Notes: generated by a model from the sequence alone, not told the origin. Shown: positions 12,401-25,969, counted from the first letter of the stretch. The stretch: 64,000 bases of DNA from Capsicum annuum (GCF_002878395.1 NC_061115.1:97476493-97540492); one strand, 5' to 3'. Numbers and translations: made by a program.

Positions 12401-12781
12401 TTCAGAAAGGTAGCCTATGAGTTTGAGTTGCCTTCAGACTTAGCTACAGGCCATCCAGTGTTTCATGTATCCTTAATAAAGAAATGCATAGGTGACCCAG
12501 CAGCTGTTTTCCCAATAGAGGGTGTAGATATTCAAAATAGTCTCTCTTACGAAGAGGTTTCAGTAGAAGTCCTTGATTATCAGATTCACAGACTGAGGAA
12601 TAAAGAAGTCCCTCTAGTCAAATTTCTTTGGCGGAATCATTCCGTTGAGGGAGCTACTTTGGAAGCAGAAGCAGATATATGGACCAAGTATCCTTACCTC
12701 TTCTCTACAAACTCAGAATCAGCTCAAGGTAACAGTCTTTCCTTGAACTTACTCAGTTCTATGTTCAGTTCTCCCTTATGA
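12401..12781 (+). pseudogene. Integrase C-terminal and chromodomain-like segment of A
   Basis: The open stretch 12428-12781 reads HPVFHVSLIKKCIGDP and then VEVLDYQIHRLRNKEVPLV, KFLWRNHSVEGATLEAE and KYPYLF. This is the integrase tail plus the chromodomain (group II, chromovirus type) thought to tether integration to heterochromatin. The usual ATWE motif reads ATLE here: the Trp codon TGG at 12659-12661 is TTG. Pol ends with TGA at about 12779-12781. About 225 bp of non-coding sequence follow before the polypurine tract. Confidence 0.85.
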
Positions 12782-13006
12782 ATTTGATACCAGTCCAGTT
12801 ACATAAAATTCTCATATCATGCATATCTTTATGAAATAACTCAGTCATGTGTCTCATCTCTAGAATTCATCCATGCATGTTGAGTAAGAAAATTTAGTAT
12901 ATCAATAGTTTCAGTCATGAAACCATTTTTCAGTTATGCATGTTCAATAACAAAGTTCAGTCTCATAGTATTCTCAGCTTAGTCTCATTCGAGGATGAAT
13001 AACCCC

Positions 13007-13016
13007 AAGGGGGAGA
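13007..13016 (+). other. Polypurine tract of A
   Basis: AAGGGGGAGA, three bases before the 3' LTR, preceded by the ATTCGAGGATGAAT motif that also precedes this tract in B and D. Primes plus-strand DNA synthesis. Confidence 0.9.
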
Positions 13017-13019
13017 TAT

Positions 13020-15556
13020 TGTAAGACCACACAAAATCCTAAGCTTAATTCAGTCCATTAATGCTACAAAAAGGGTCCTAAACTTAGATATTTCAGCTAA
13101 GACTTGCACTTAGAATTTATTTAGCCTTCATAAGTTGGAAATCCTATTTTATAATCCTTACGACCTTAAAATGTCAAATTCTAGGTTGGTTCATGATCAG
13201 GAATCTCAATAGTTGTTCTCAAACGAGTTTCAGAATTTTTGAACATCGTTTGAGGCACGTATGGAAATCCAATGTAGTGGATCAACGCTATCTTGATGCA
13301 CCGCATTTCCCACTGTGTCGATAATTATTTTCCTCAGATCCTAGTGCCAAATTCCATTGTGCTAATGCAAACTTAATGCATCGTACCAACCATCGCGTCT
13401 ACCCCATCAATGCGGCGTATCGGTCTGTATGTTGCTGGACACGTTTTTCAGTAATTAAAAAAGTCACATCGTCTCGGGTAATTATGTTATTTTCCCACCT
13501 TATTCAGCCTTAAAAATATAAAATTAAGTCCTTCCTAGGGCAAAATTCATTCATTCATCACATATTGCTCTTAATAACAAACCCTAGGGCCATTGATTTC
13601 AAATTCAAGACTCAAGAACTCACCATCGACCTTCATTAACTCAAGTACCAACGTATCTAAAGTATTCATCCAAGGGTTTCCTTCCACCCTTGGTGTTCAA
13701 GAAACTCTTTTAAACTATAAGTTAATTGATTTCATAGATTTCATGTTGGACTTGAATGTAATCTTGATTATGATGTCAAATGGGTTTTCAATTCCATAAA
13801 TTATCACAATTTTACGGAAACTACTTATTATGGATTGAATTATGTGAACTTTTTGTTGAAATCTCGAGTTGCAAGTTGAATATAGTATCCAAGATAGTAT
13901 TATATGTTTATTGATACGTGGAATGCCCAGGCTCCCTAACTGTTTGTCAAAATGCTTATTTGAATTGACTAGTGCAAGCGTTATGTGATTTTATTCATGC
14001 ACAAGCCCATGTTTATCAAATGTTTGACAAAAATGTAAAAATGAATGCATTATTAGCAAGAAAGTTCAATTATGCTATTAAAGTCATACGGTGTTTTACT
14101 TTTCATGCTATCGAGTCCTGGGGGTATTCAATACCCAAAAATCTAATTGTTTACCTTGTTCTACAGTAGTTATGGAATGATCTCAGTAGTGAAACAGACA
14201 GTAGTACTTAGTAATCAGTCCCAATTTCAGTTCAGTATTTAGTTCATACCTCAAGTAAACCGAGTCAATTAACAGAACTCAGTAGTATTTCGTCAGTCAA
14301 TGGAACCCAGTGAACTCAGTTCAGTTAGACAACACGATCAGTAACAGTTTAGTCAAGCCTAGTGCAATCTACAAATAAGTTTAGTGTATATTTAGTTGGG
14401 AGTAGGATTCAGCACCAAGCATGTGCATGGATGACGGCTTCTCTATCAGATAGGTAGAGTCATTAGTAGAAGTTGTTATACTCCAGAACTACGTAGCCAG
14501 CGTAGGATATGAGAAGTCATCGGTTAGTTTAGGCTTGACTTTCTCACAGGGGTCACCCATCAGTTCAAGATTAACACGTTTAGTCCTTTGGGATAATACA
14601 GTACATTAGTAAAATGGATCCACATAGACTGAGTCAGTACCCGTGGCATGGTATTGACACCCTTCTAACTTGGTTTACAGGCTGGACCCCAATCCATTCA
14701 GAGAGTGGCATGTTAGTTAGATGACCACCTCCCACAGTTTTTGTTTCAGCCTTACTACAGAACTCAGTTCTATTCTACAGATTCAGGATTGTCAGACACA
14801 GTCACCCAACTCAGTATAGAACTCAGTTCTTTTCTATATAATCAGGACTGTCAAAAATAGTCATTCAGCTATTAGCAATATAGTATTAGTAAACTCAGGT
14901 ATTAGTTAATCAGTATTCAGGACTCAGTATCCAGTGTTATTATGACCTCAGTTACAGTTTATGTATTTATGCATGTACTCTCATTTAGTTATGTTCCTAT
15001 TATACAACCAGTTATTGTTCACGCATATGAAACCATGAATATCAGCCTACCTCATAGAGCATACCAGTACATTAAAGTACTCCCGCATACTTTTCTTTTG
15101 CGCTATGATGTCTTATATCATAGGTTCAAATGCATGGGCTCTTGATCGTATTTAGCAGTCCACTCTATTAGCAGCAGACTTAGGGGCAAGTCCTCTTAGT
15201 TCGAGGAAAAAGTTATTATTTCAGTTTATCAGTAGTTCAGTAGTCGGGGCTAGTTGGGGGCTTGTCCTATCAACTCCATATTCAGACAGTTAGTGGCTAT
15301 TAGACTAAAGTACTTCAGACTGATATTTTTTGTTTTTTAGTATTCATTTATTAGTAATTGTTTTTAGTTATGAACCTTATGGCGAGTACAGCCTAAATTC
15401 AGCATTTATTTTATATATATATATGTATATATATATTATGACTACAGAATTATTATTATTCAGTGCTAGCAGCAGGTACCAGTCATTGGTTAGCTGGTGG
15501 CTCTTTGGGGTTTATAGCATCATGTTGCATCCAGGGTCCAAACTCGGGGAATTATA
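13020..15556 (+). repeat. 3' LTR of A
   Basis: 2537 bp, starting TGTAAGACCA and ending in a decayed ATTATA where the 5' LTR ends TGTAACA. The TA repeat (15412-15437) is longer than in the 5' copy. Confidence 0.9.
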
Positions 15557-15561
15557 GTATG
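15557..15561. repeat. Target-site duplication of A, right copy
   Basis: GTATG, identical to 5398-5402, directly after the 3' LTR. Confidence 0.9.
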
Positions 15562-16525
15562 TCCTCATCTGCATTAGACTCATATGCTCTAATAGTAGAT
15601 CCCTTTTCCCCTATTGTGTTCACCTTTTCAGCTGTCATTACTGCAAATTGTTGTGAAAGCGGCCCAATATCAATTTGGAGTCATGTAAATTCTTATGCTA
15701 CCAAATCATCACTATCTCAATAGTCAATTACATCCCCAATAGCATATTTTCCATCCTCTATATTAGCCTCCTAAATATGCCATCCTCGATTAGTGAAAAA
15801 AATCCCATCTAACGTTTCTTGGGCCATTTCTAAACATTGACGCATAATTGAAGCTCCAAATATTATGCCTTACATTGCCCAAGATCTAACATTCAAGGAT
15901 CTAAATAATATTTCAAGAAAGTTGGATCCTCGAATCCCGTCTACACCATGGATAATATATGAAGTGCATATCCTAGTAAAATTGGATAGATACATATTTG
16001 CATCATCTACTACTGCTCCCGAGAATACATCTTTTATATTTAGTTGTTGTATCATTGCATTGGTAATGTGAAACTTCATATTAAGGGGTAAAGTAGGTAG
16101 AATAATGGCTTCAGTCTCAGCAGGATGTACATAGCCCATGTCTTCATCAATATCATATGGTGGCAGATATTGATTGGTTGGTATTGCTCTAGCTTTTCCA
16201 CCCCTAGCTCTCTCCAAACCACCATCGACAACTGCACGTTGATTATCTATTGGTCTTGGTAGGCTAACTATGCCTGCTGAGCTAACCTGGCTTCCTCAAC
16301 CACTCTTTTCTCTTCAATTTCCTCTGCTAAAAATGTCTCCATCTTTCTATTGGCAATATTTTGTGGATCGAAAAGTGGAGGAGGAGGTACATTCCTAGGA
16401 TATTGGACCCAAAAAGGAACACCATCACGAACTTACTCAGACATCTTTTGGGGTGTTTGTAAAATTCTTATTGGATCAGGATCAATAGGGAGTAAGGGGT
16501 TTCCTCGACTCTTGGTGTGAGGCAT
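15562..16525 (-). pseudogene. Gag of Athila/Tat-type element G, truncated by A
   Basis: The start ATG at 16523-16525 opens MPHTKSRGNPLLPIDPDPIR, a short basic leader typical of Athila/Tat gag, about 85 bp after the primer site. It continues past LFDPQNIANRKMETFLAEEI and frameshifts near 16240 into the open stretch 15870-16217. That stretch carries FHITNAMIQQLNIKDVFSG, DDANMYLSNFTRICTSY and GVDGIRGSNFLEILF, the capsid core of this lineage. Further on, a broken frame reads QQFAVMTAEKVNTIGEKGST near 15620-15680. Element A cuts the gene at 15561. The lineage assignment rests on both this core and the tRNA-Asp type primer site; whether Athila or Tat is not resolved. Confidence 0.75.
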
Positions 16526-16608
16526 ACACCGGTCTATACCCAACTAAAAATAAAAAATAAATAAAACTCACAAACTTTAGCAACTCCAATCAATAATTCA
16601 CACCTTCT

Positions 16609-16626
16609 TCCCCAGCAATGGTGCCA
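16609..16626 (-). other. Primer-binding site of G (tRNA-Asp type)
   Basis: The minus strand reads TGGCACCATTGCTGGGGA, close to TGGCGCCGTTGCCGGGGA, the complement of the 3' end of plant tRNA-Asp used by Athila/Tat elements. All three differences are transitions. It lies five bases from the LTR end. Confidence 0.85.
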
Positions 16627-16631
16627 AAATT

Positions 16632-18085
16632 TGATATCGCCCAAAACTAACCTCCAAAGAAGTATGATGCAATCGATGCCAAATATAGTAAACCAACTCA
16701 GGTTGGATTTGAACCCACAAGGAAAACAAGGAATAGTATCTCAAATTTAAGGAAAGCCATGAGCAATGCAGAAAAGCAAATGGGGGAATTTAAAGTCAAA
16801 CGTAACACATACCCAAACACGAATACTTGAGTTTGTAAATAATACAAGATGAACACTAGGACTATGTTCCCTGTGTCTTAACATTTATATAAAATTCTCG
16901 TGCTCGATCCACCAAACCTCCTGCTCTACATGAAAAGTTAACAAGATATGCTATCAACCTTCTGGAGAATGTATTGATAGCTTTCACCCATGACCCTATT
17001 AGCCTTAGGGTGTCTCCTTGTTATCCCTTATCTATAACCTCAGTACAACTCTCACCTTTTGTGTCTCGGGTTCATTAGACAAGGGTTGATGGGCTTGAAT
17101 CACCATTGTAACCTACCTTTCCTAATCTTAAATCCCTTGTGAATATGTTCTCGAATACAGGGAATTCCCAAGCTTCTACAGTAGTTTGGGTCCAATTAAT
17201 ATGAAGAAGGTTGTGATCCATGAAACTACAGTAGAATAGATAAATCTCCCACTTCCCTTACATAGCTAATCCGCGAGGGTTCCCAAAACCCTATTTAAGG
17301 AAGTTAGCTACTTATGTTCTTGCAAAAATCCATGATAATCAATGAAGAACACATTTAATTACTTTCACAATGATGAAAGAGTAAAATTCAAAATCTCTAA
17401 TTGATTACGAAACCAAAAAGTATCAAGAGTAATATATGAGTGCTTCCAAAGAATGTAACCTAATAAAGGAATAACCCTAAGGTATTTATAGTATCTCAAA
17501 ATAACAAGGAAATCCTAATAAAAATGAAATAGGAAAAGTAATTTGGCAATCATTATGACTCGTAACATCTCCTTACGAGTCGTCTATTGCTTGTCGTCAG
17601 CATTCTAGTGTAATTTTTATCTTTAGGGCTTAAAGCTTCTGTTGTCATTACTATTCTTCAACACGAGTCGTATCCAGTCCTTATGACTCGTGGTCTTCAC
17701 TTGTTATCACTCGTTCCTTAAAATTCAGGACTTTTTAACACTAGTCTCTTTACGACTGCTCACTAAGAGTTGTATCCAGACCTTATGACTCATAGTCTTC
17801 TAAGACTTCAATTTTGTACTTCAGCATAGCTTACTTTTCTCTTTATGGCTAGTTACTACGACTCGTATTCAGTCCTTATGAGTCGTTATCATCTGATACT
17901 TATCTCATCCAGCATAGCCTTAGCTATTTCAATACGAGTTAGGCTACGAGTCGTCTGATGTCTTTACGACTTGTAGCCTGACCAGCATTTCATCTTTTTC
18001 AGTCTTTTCATCAATATTTTCAACCCAATCCACTTCCTACCTAATTTTACCTGCAACAACACAGAAAACCACATTATATCCAACA
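16632..18085 (-). repeat. 5' LTR of G
   Basis: 1454 bp. In element orientation it begins TGTTGGATATAATGTGG and ends GGGCGATATCA just before the primer site. A second, partial copy of the family is at 58286-58939, and a diverged one in the opposite orientation at 28101-29578. The segment 17545-17990 is packed with ACGAGTCGT, TATGACTCGT and similar words. Most of G (its pol and 3' LTR) is not in the window. Confidence 0.82.
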
Positions 18086-18587
18086 AGATAACCTAAGTCC
18101 ACACATAATTCCTTGTATTAAGTATCGAATGTTCCATGTCTACAAGGTACATCACTTATTCACCTTCTTGATTTTTCATTAAATTTAATTTTGGACCTAG
18201 TCCCTCCATGGACATTGTGTACCTCAACTCAAACCAATCACCTAAGTTAAGGGTGGCCACAGTACAGATAGATGAAAAGAAGAATTAGGTATGAAAAAGA
18301 AAAGACTAGTGATAAAAAGGGGAACAACTGGTGTGGCATGTGCTAAAAGAAAAAAAAAGAAATGACAGATAAAAAATAAAGTTGAATACATACTCATATC
18401 CAAGCATACATTATAGTGTCAAAGAGGTCGTATTTACTATTTCAAAATATACCAAACTCATAGTTGAGTAAAATGCTATAGTGATCTAGTCCAGCTGTTC
18501 GAAAATGAAGGCATAGAAAATAGGTACAAGCCTATGGCATTATGCATGCATGTTTTGAAGTTCTTTGTGAGAGCAAGTGTATTTGTA
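18086..18587 (+). other. 3' untranslated part of element H, first piece
   Basis: No coding frame recognised. The sequence resembles the non-coding region before the 3' LTR of Athila/Tat-type elements, including an AAGGGTGGCC segment near 18250. It is contiguous with 27765-28100 once F is removed at its perfect target duplication. G's LTR abuts it at 18085/18086, so G inserted into H here and the rest of H lies beyond G, outside the window. Confidence 0.55.
18583..18587. repeat. Target-site duplication of F, left copy
   Basis: TTGTA, identical to 27760-27764. Confidence 0.88.
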
Positions 18588-19170
18588 TGTCACAACCCAA
18601 ATTCTCAGGTCGTGATGGCACCTACTAAATCCCACCAGTAGGCAAGCCAAACCCGTAATCTAGAACGGCTAGTAATAGACTACCCAAAGAAATAAATGAA
18701 AGAAGGAGGAATACATGTATTAAAATATCAAATGCATAATATAGTTCCAAAAACTAGTGCTATCAGTAAATGAGTTTCTAATATATAAAGTGTAAAAAAA
18801 TTAAATACCAAGGGAATTACACTATTCCAACTTATCTTTGAATACAACATATAGACTATTCTAGTACACAAGAGTAAGAAAAGTAATACTCCAAATGTCA
18901 GGAGCTCACTCTATGTCTCCAAACCATGGCTGCTCCACACGATTCACACAACACCGGCGATAACCCATACTACAATCTACAGGTAGCAAAAGTGTAGTAT
19001 GAGTACCAAAACATGGTACTTAGTAGGAAACTACCAACTAATCTCCATAGATAATGCAGATATATACAACATATAAACAAAATAGAAAACTACGCCCAAA
19101 TGTCCAGCAATTACATAATAAATCTAGTGAGAAAGTAAGGAAAAACTATCCTATTCTTGTCCACGAGATT

Positions 19171-19398
19171 AACCTAATAAGGCTAAGAAAGTATCAAGGA
19201 TGAGTTATTCTATCGTAGCCATACTTAGGAATCACAATACTATACCATATAACCTTTGCCAATATACGAATAAAGAGCGAAAGAAAGATATGTAATAGTA
19301 TACAAGGCCAAGGAATGAATATACAATCGAAATAAAAGAAGGAACGGATATATGGTAATACCATAGCTACATACAACTAGATATACATATATACATAC

Positions 19399-19429
<31 letters not shown>

Positions 19430-19870
19430 CAAGGTCAACCCAAAGAACAACCTAAATCATGATATCCTCATTTTAAGAGCTCATAATCCTAGCAAGATTT
19501 AACACTAACATACTCAGAGTTTCTAATCCATACGTCTAACATAATAAGGCTGAGAAAGTATCCAGGATGACCTATCCTATCCGAGCCATACTCAGGAATC
19601 TTAATACTATACCATTATCCCTTGTCAATATATGAATAAAGGGCGAAAGAAGGATATGTAACAGTATACAAGGCCAAAGAATGAATATACAATCTAAATA
19701 AAAGAAGGAAGGAATATATGGTAATACCATAGCTGCATACATCTAGATATACATATATATATACAAGGTCAACTCAAAGCACAACCTAAATCATCATATC
19801 CTTATTTTTAGAGCTCACAATCCTAGCAGGATGTAACACTAACATACTCAGGGTTTCTAATCCATACGTC
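19171..19870. repeat. 367-bp tandem duplication inside the F 3' LTR
   Basis: Two adjacent copies: 19171-19537, beginning AACCTAATAAGGCTAAGAAA, and 19538 to about 19870, beginning AACATAATAAGGCTGAGAAA. The equivalent part of the other F LTR (about 26548-26880) has a single copy, so the duplication arose in or after this copy. Confidence 0.88.
19381..19432. repeat. TA-rich microsatellite
   Basis: Imperfect (TA)n with interspersed CA and GT, inside the first unit of the tandem duplication. A second (TA)n tract lies at 20999-21017. Confidence 0.9.
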
Positions 19871-22800
19871 TAATAATGAGATGATCATGAGTAATAATGA
19901 GATTGTAAGATACGAGATCCAGGACCATACCCCCAATCTCGATATCAAATTAGTAACCAATCTATCATAAACTATCCATACAAATAATCATAACAATGAT
20001 AATAACAATATCAATAACAATTTAAGTAACCGGCTAGTTCGGACAATCAAATACATAGTTGAGCCTATGATGTACCCCACCACCCAAAGCATAGAAGGTT
20101 TAATCAACATGCAACACACAACAAGTCATAATCATCACCTATACCTATGCAACCCCCCTTCCCCTCTTATGGGCCAATAGATATAGGTGCATATTGGTAA
20201 TAAGTAATATGCACGCAAGAATGAATGCAAGGTATATAATCAATATCGCAAACACATCCTCATAACTGTCACCATCATAACCATAACCATTATCATTATA
20301 ATCATCCTCCAAAATTGAACTGAGATTAAGTAATCTATTTGGAATTGAATAAGGAATATGTATCACCAAGACTCGCAATTGAACCGGTCATAAATATCAT
20401 CAAGATTCAAAATTGAACCAGTCATAAATATATAATCAATACTCCCTATATCTTCAATATAATCAATATCATCAATACATATATATATAACATCAATACT
20501 ATAATCTGCCACCGGGCCCTTACCAAAATTTTATATCACCAATACTACGTCTTCCTCCATCCCATATCGGAGAGATATGTATATAGATATAATATGTGCA
20601 TGAACTCAAGCAGTGGCTAAAAAAAGTGTAGATCCATTAATCCATTACCCAGAGTGATATTCAGGACTAAATCATTATAAAAGTATAGAAAGGGTTAAAA
20701 TCTCTCACGATCGGAGCGATTAGTAGTATCAAATCATCAATTGTAATTTATCTCGATCATATTTTTAAAAAATCACTTTTAATCTCTTTTACATAAAAGT
20801 TATCCATTAAGACCGGCAATGATTATTATAAAGAGATCTATTTTTAAGGTAAAAAGTGGTCTTTAACCCTTATTTAGGAAAATCAGTGATAAGATCATAT
20901 TTTAGCGAGAATCACATCATTCACCGAATTTATGATCATGAATGTACCAAATCTATGCATGCCATAAAAAATATTCAAACAGTGGAACCATAAACATCTA
21001 TATATATATATATATATAAATATAAACTAAAATAGCATCCTTTACGAGGATAAACACTTCTCGGATGTCCAATCGATATTATAACATGGCCTTTGGACCT
21101 ACGATGTGTTTGAAATAATTATAATATCATAATCATGGCCTTAAGCCCACATACGTATCTAGAATTCATATCAATAATCATATTTGTAAGTCGTGGAATA
21201 TCAATGAGGCATAACATAGCTATAAGTCATAAAGCATATTGTTAATCATCTCTCATGTATGAGGTATAATATCAATAAGCATCTCACATCTTGGAGGCAC
21301 CATATATCACTAGGCCATAAATCATAACTATGAGACATATCATATCTATAAGGCATCTCATATCCATAGGTTATATATCATAACTACGAGAAGTATCACC
21401 TTTATAGGATAATTACCACATCAATGAGGAATATCATCTTTATAGGCCAAACATTACATCAATAACTATACCATGGCCATGATCCATTAATCATTCTCTG
21501 GGTACCATCATCATTTGCCAAGTCACAAAGTAACCTTACTCGAAAGGCTCACTAGTGTCAACTATGCCTAATATTTGTAGTTAAGTCCACATGGGCTAAC
21601 ACAAGTCTTAGCCTAAGGTGGGCTGGAAAAACCCACTTCTAATCCTCGAATTCCATATTTAGGCAATTTATACCCAAAACTAGGCTAAGGTATCTAAATT
21701 CACTTCTTGATGGTATATAATCCACAATCAATTCTAACATTGGAATTCCACCTAGAAACAAGAGCAATTACATCAATTCCACCTAAATTATAGTTTCAAG
21801 ATCACTAATAAGTCCTAATAGAATTGATCATGCTTCCAATTCTTAAGCCATATCCCAAACCTAGCATCGTATCATAACCCTTCTATGAATTAATACTATC
21901 TAGGGAGAAATAAATAGGATTCTACAGGTGTAATAAGAATTTCACCTTATGGGTCAAAAACCCTCACCTAATCCACAAACTTTAATACACAAGATTATGT
22001 CATTATATCCATAATCAATCTTAACATTCATATTCGCATTCGATATATAACACGCATCATCTTGCAAAGAAGAGTAGACAAAAGCCTACATCAAAGTCGA
22101 ACAATAAATCCTTAAGTCATTCATAAAACATCCAACTTCACTCCGCGATCCCAAAATTCCTTCACACTTTCAACATCATAATCTACTCATCAATATGAGA
22201 AAAATGATACCTATATTTCACCATTATGCTTCGGGTCCAAAATCACCTCAAAACCCTAACTTGGTCCCATTTATAGAAAACACATGCCAACCCAATGTTC
22301 ATACATGATCAAGGAATTATAACCCTAAAGAACAAGTGAAAACCAAGCTAATTTATGGATAAAATCAAACCCTCAAGCTATTTTGGATTTTCATCAAGAA
22401 CCAAGAAAGGCATGAAATCTTACCTTAATTCAGATGATAATCATCAAAAATAGATGTTAAACAAGCTCCCAAGTTATCCACAAGACTCAATTTTGAGTTA
22501 TCACACTCATTAGGGCTTTTTCTCTTAAGGGATAGGTGAGAAATGGGCTAATTCGCGACCTAAGGGATCTATTTATACACCTTCCAAGTAATCAGGTGTT
22601 GCAATCACACACCCAGGTGTGCAGCCACACTATATAGATGCAGGAGCAGATGATGTGATTTCCACCACCCTTTGTATGATTGCACTATCTCTTCTACACA
22701 CCATGTGCAATCGTCGACACCAAATATCAATTGAAACATTTAAATTTTATAAGTTTCCACTGATGCCTCAAGATTTATTTGGAATTCAATATACACAAAT

Positions 22801-23233
22801 GAATTATGTAACCACACTAAATTCGATGTTTCAAACGCAATGACAAATTTGAATTTTCCATCCGAGGTCTTTTAAATCAAATGTGTGTTCCACACCCATA
22901 TTTTAATTTTTTAACTCGTCGACAAATAGGTCGAAATGAGGTTGTTTGCCTCGTGACCTAAACTAAAGGTCTACATAGCCTAAAATCGATATTCCAAAGC
23001 TACTAGCATAGTTGGAATTTACATCTAAAATTGTTTTACTAAAGATTTTTCCTGGTGGCCATTAGGAACTAGCGAAGACTTCTAATTGGGGAATTGGCTC
23101 TAAAAGTCAAACGAACTGGCTGGTAACCAAACTATCAATCCTAGTAAGTCATAAACAACTTAGGCCAGCTATGGGAAAGCTCTAACAGTAAAAATAACAG
23201 AAAATATGAAGGATGACCTAGAGGGTCATTACA

Positions 23234-25956
23234 ATATCCACTACTAAAATGACTTTCATCCATGAATGTCAATGGATAGAAAGATCAAAAAAGCTCAAAA
23301 GGATGAGGCACTGGGCCTATATGCTTCTTATATGAATTCTTAGATAACCTTCACAAAGAGAAAAGACTTCCAAGGGAATTTACCACAGGTATTTCTTTTT
23401 CAACCAGCTTTCTCACTTCACTCCCAAATAGCCAAAACTCAACTTCAATCACCACATAACCTCTAGCTAAACCATAAAAGGTTGATTCACACAAATGTAA
23501 AACCATAACATACTAATAAAATCTTAGTACCCACACAAATCAACAAAAACTTACCCGAGCGAAAACCAACCCAAGACATGAGTCATACCACCAACACTAA
23601 ATCCAAATATGACCTTTCATTACCATTTCACACCTGCTAGCTATTCCAAATAAGGAGGAAAATTGCCTGAGTCTTGTCCGCATAATCTCATCATAGAGAA
23701 CTCGAAGAACTAAAGTTAATCCATTTAAAGTCCACATGGAAAACATGAGAATAATTCCATAAGGCACTATCTGGGCACACAAATAGAGATAATCAAATAA
23801 TTCAATCTATGCCAATGCTACAACTAGTCTGGATGGTAACCAAAATTGAAATCCAGGAGTCTAAGGCATAACTACTCATCACTGAACAATCCACTCCAGT
23901 ATGTCTAATCAATCGAGATTAAAACCATACTAAATCTAACTTAAGCATTTTGATCACGCTGAGTACATCATCTAAAAATCTCAACACCAATGCGAAAAAT
24001 TAAAAAACAACTAAGCAACTCAAGGATCAATCACAGGAATGACCACCTACCTCTAACTCTCCAACTCCACTTTAGAAAAATACATATCATAGTAATAAAG
24101 GATCACCCAATCTCCTTACTCATACCAAGAGCAAACAATCACAAGGAGACGAATCCAAGACATCTTGAAATCAATATCAAAATCATTTTTAAGTGATGAA
24201 AGAACCACAACAAAAGATAGATGGTCTCAAACTCAGGAATAGTCAATATAACTAAATAGCTAACTCTAGAACCATAAAGAACCACAAAAGGTCAACTTAC
24301 CTTTAATACTATAACTGACTCCACAATTAAACTAGCACAGCCAATAAAAAATGAAAAAAATCCACCTTACCTCGCTATAGGGTAGAAGTTATCAAATCAA
24401 ACTATAGTTACTGAAGCCACCGAATAAGAACCACAAATAATGGAATTTTAACTAGATAACACTAGTCTAAATAGCTACCATGCTAGGATCAATAACATCA
24501 AGAAATGATAACAATAACATAGCAATATAAAGATCAATATAATGAATAGGTGGTACCAAGATAAACATCAATACCAAGTACCACTCAAGGGCCATAATAA
24601 GGTCAATATGCCAAGATAAATAGGACTCGAATCCAAATGCTACACCCTTAAGGGGAAATATTAATATAGCTCTACTCCATCCATTACTAAAAAAAATAAA
24701 CCATGGGGGTAGTCATGTAATCACGAATTTAATAACAAGGCACACAATAACTAATATGAACTCATCAAGTTATACAATCATCAATAGGTACAAAGACTCT
24801 AATACATATAATGAAATAGGTAAATATAGGGAAATAAAAGCAAATTTATCATGGTGAAATATGCAATCACATATCTGATAGGTCTACGGGAGAATAACTC
24901 TGAACGGGTTTAAACTCAGACTAACTGACCGATCAACTGCGGTTCCAAGTGCACCATATCTAATCAAAGGTGCCACATCCTCACGAGGTTAATCTGAATG
25001 AGCTGAAAAGATCCCTTACCGAGGACACTCATTAGACCAATATCCCATCTCGCCCTAACCAAAATAAGCTTCTAGAATACTTTGAGGTTTTATATATGAT
25101 GATTTAAAATATTCCCCATGACTGACGTGAGAGTCACCCATAATCTAAAATGCTACCTGTGTTGAACCAATGGGTAGTAAATGAAGTTGATATCATTGAA
25201 GGATCCTCACTATGGAATGAAATACCAATAAAACTTACTGATGGCATAGACTCTTACTGCCATAAGTCTCAATACCTTCTCTCCTTATGGCCCTTACATA
25301 ATTAGAAACCTAAAATAAGGAAGACCCAACTGCCATCAAGTGCTCTGATGCCAAATAGAGTGGCAATGCTAGTTCTGTAACAAACCTATGCACCAATTCC
25401 TGATCCAAAGGATATAGCATAGAATATGCCTAGCCCAATCCAAAAACCAAATTTTGTACTCAAAAATAAGTGAAGAACCCTGATGAACACCATCTAATCC
25501 AACTATGGCCTAAGAACTACTCAATGACTTGAAGTCTTCCATTGTTGTGAGGGACCTACAACATGAGTCAGATCCCCAGTACTGAATCTCAAAGGGATAA
25601 AGTAGTCACAACCTTAATTGGAGCCTGATATGGCCCCAAATCCTTTGGCCGACGCTAAAAATCTTTGACATCCATCAATGTCTCTTTGTCTGACGTTGGA
25701 CTAAAGCTTTGAGAACACGTGTAGAAGTCTCGTCCAGATCTATCAGCCATCTCTGATCATCCATTTAGGATAGAATAGAGTCAAGGAATATGCTTGAGGG
25801 TCATAGCAATGTAGACAAATGACTAGGAGTTAAGAAATGAATTTCCATAAAATGTCCTTATAGCCTCCCAAAGATAGGTTGTGGACACCTCTGCACTAAT
25901 CTACAGGACTCGACTAAACACATAACTCTTGTAATAATATAGCAATGAGTCTAAGG
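23234..25956 (-). other. Non-coding interior of F
   Basis: 2.7 kb. Read in all frames on both strands it gives only short open frames (for example 23597-23782 and 23990-24196) without recognisable domains. A good polypurine tract is not obvious next to the 3' LTR (the minus strand reads GGATAT). The segment beside the primer site, 25640-25950, reads like the untranslated leader common in Solanaceae non-coding LTR elements; that comparison is from general knowledge, not an alignment. Confidence 0.6.
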
Positions 25957-25966
25957 TCTGATACCA
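25957..25966 (-). other. Primer-binding site of F (initiator tRNA-Met)
   Basis: The minus strand reads TGGTATCAGA, the first ten bases of the initiator-Met primer site, three to four bases from the LTR. Confidence 0.8.
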
Positions 25967-25969
25967 ATT

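Larger units (their letters stand above)
5403..15556 (+). mobile_element. Element A: complete degenerate Tekay/Del-like gypsy retrotransposon
   Basis: A 10.15 kb LTR retrotransposon with every structural mark in order: 5' LTR 5403-7904, tRNA-Met primer site 7909-7920, gag, protease, RT, RNase H, integrase with C-terminal chromodomain-like segment, polypurine tract 13007-13016, and 3' LTR 13020-15556. It is flanked by a perfect five-base duplication (GTATG). Pol stays in one frame overall from about 9542 to 12781 but carries many stops, so it is dead. The right flank is the gag of element G and the left flank is J interior, so A inserted after those two sequences were already joined. The domain order identifies a chromovirus; Tekay/Del is inferred from domain similarity. 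Confidence 0.92.
18588..23233 (-). repeat. 3' LTR of F (long form, 4.6 kb)
   Basis: On the plus strand it starts TGTCACAACCCAAATTCTC and ends GGTCATTACA. Its ends match 25970-27759, but it holds about 2.5 kb (roughly 20370-22870) that the other copy lacks, plus a 367-bp tandem duplication at 19171-19870. The extra segment includes the CACACCCAGGTGTGCAGCCA words near 22605-22630. The small open frames inside it (for example 20145-20378 and 22619-22843) show no domain. Confidence 0.85.

Noticed and set aside
22619..22843. 74-codon plus-strand open frame in the F LTR
   Set aside because: It is in a stretch of the LTR deleted from the other copy, with no domain; a chance frame.
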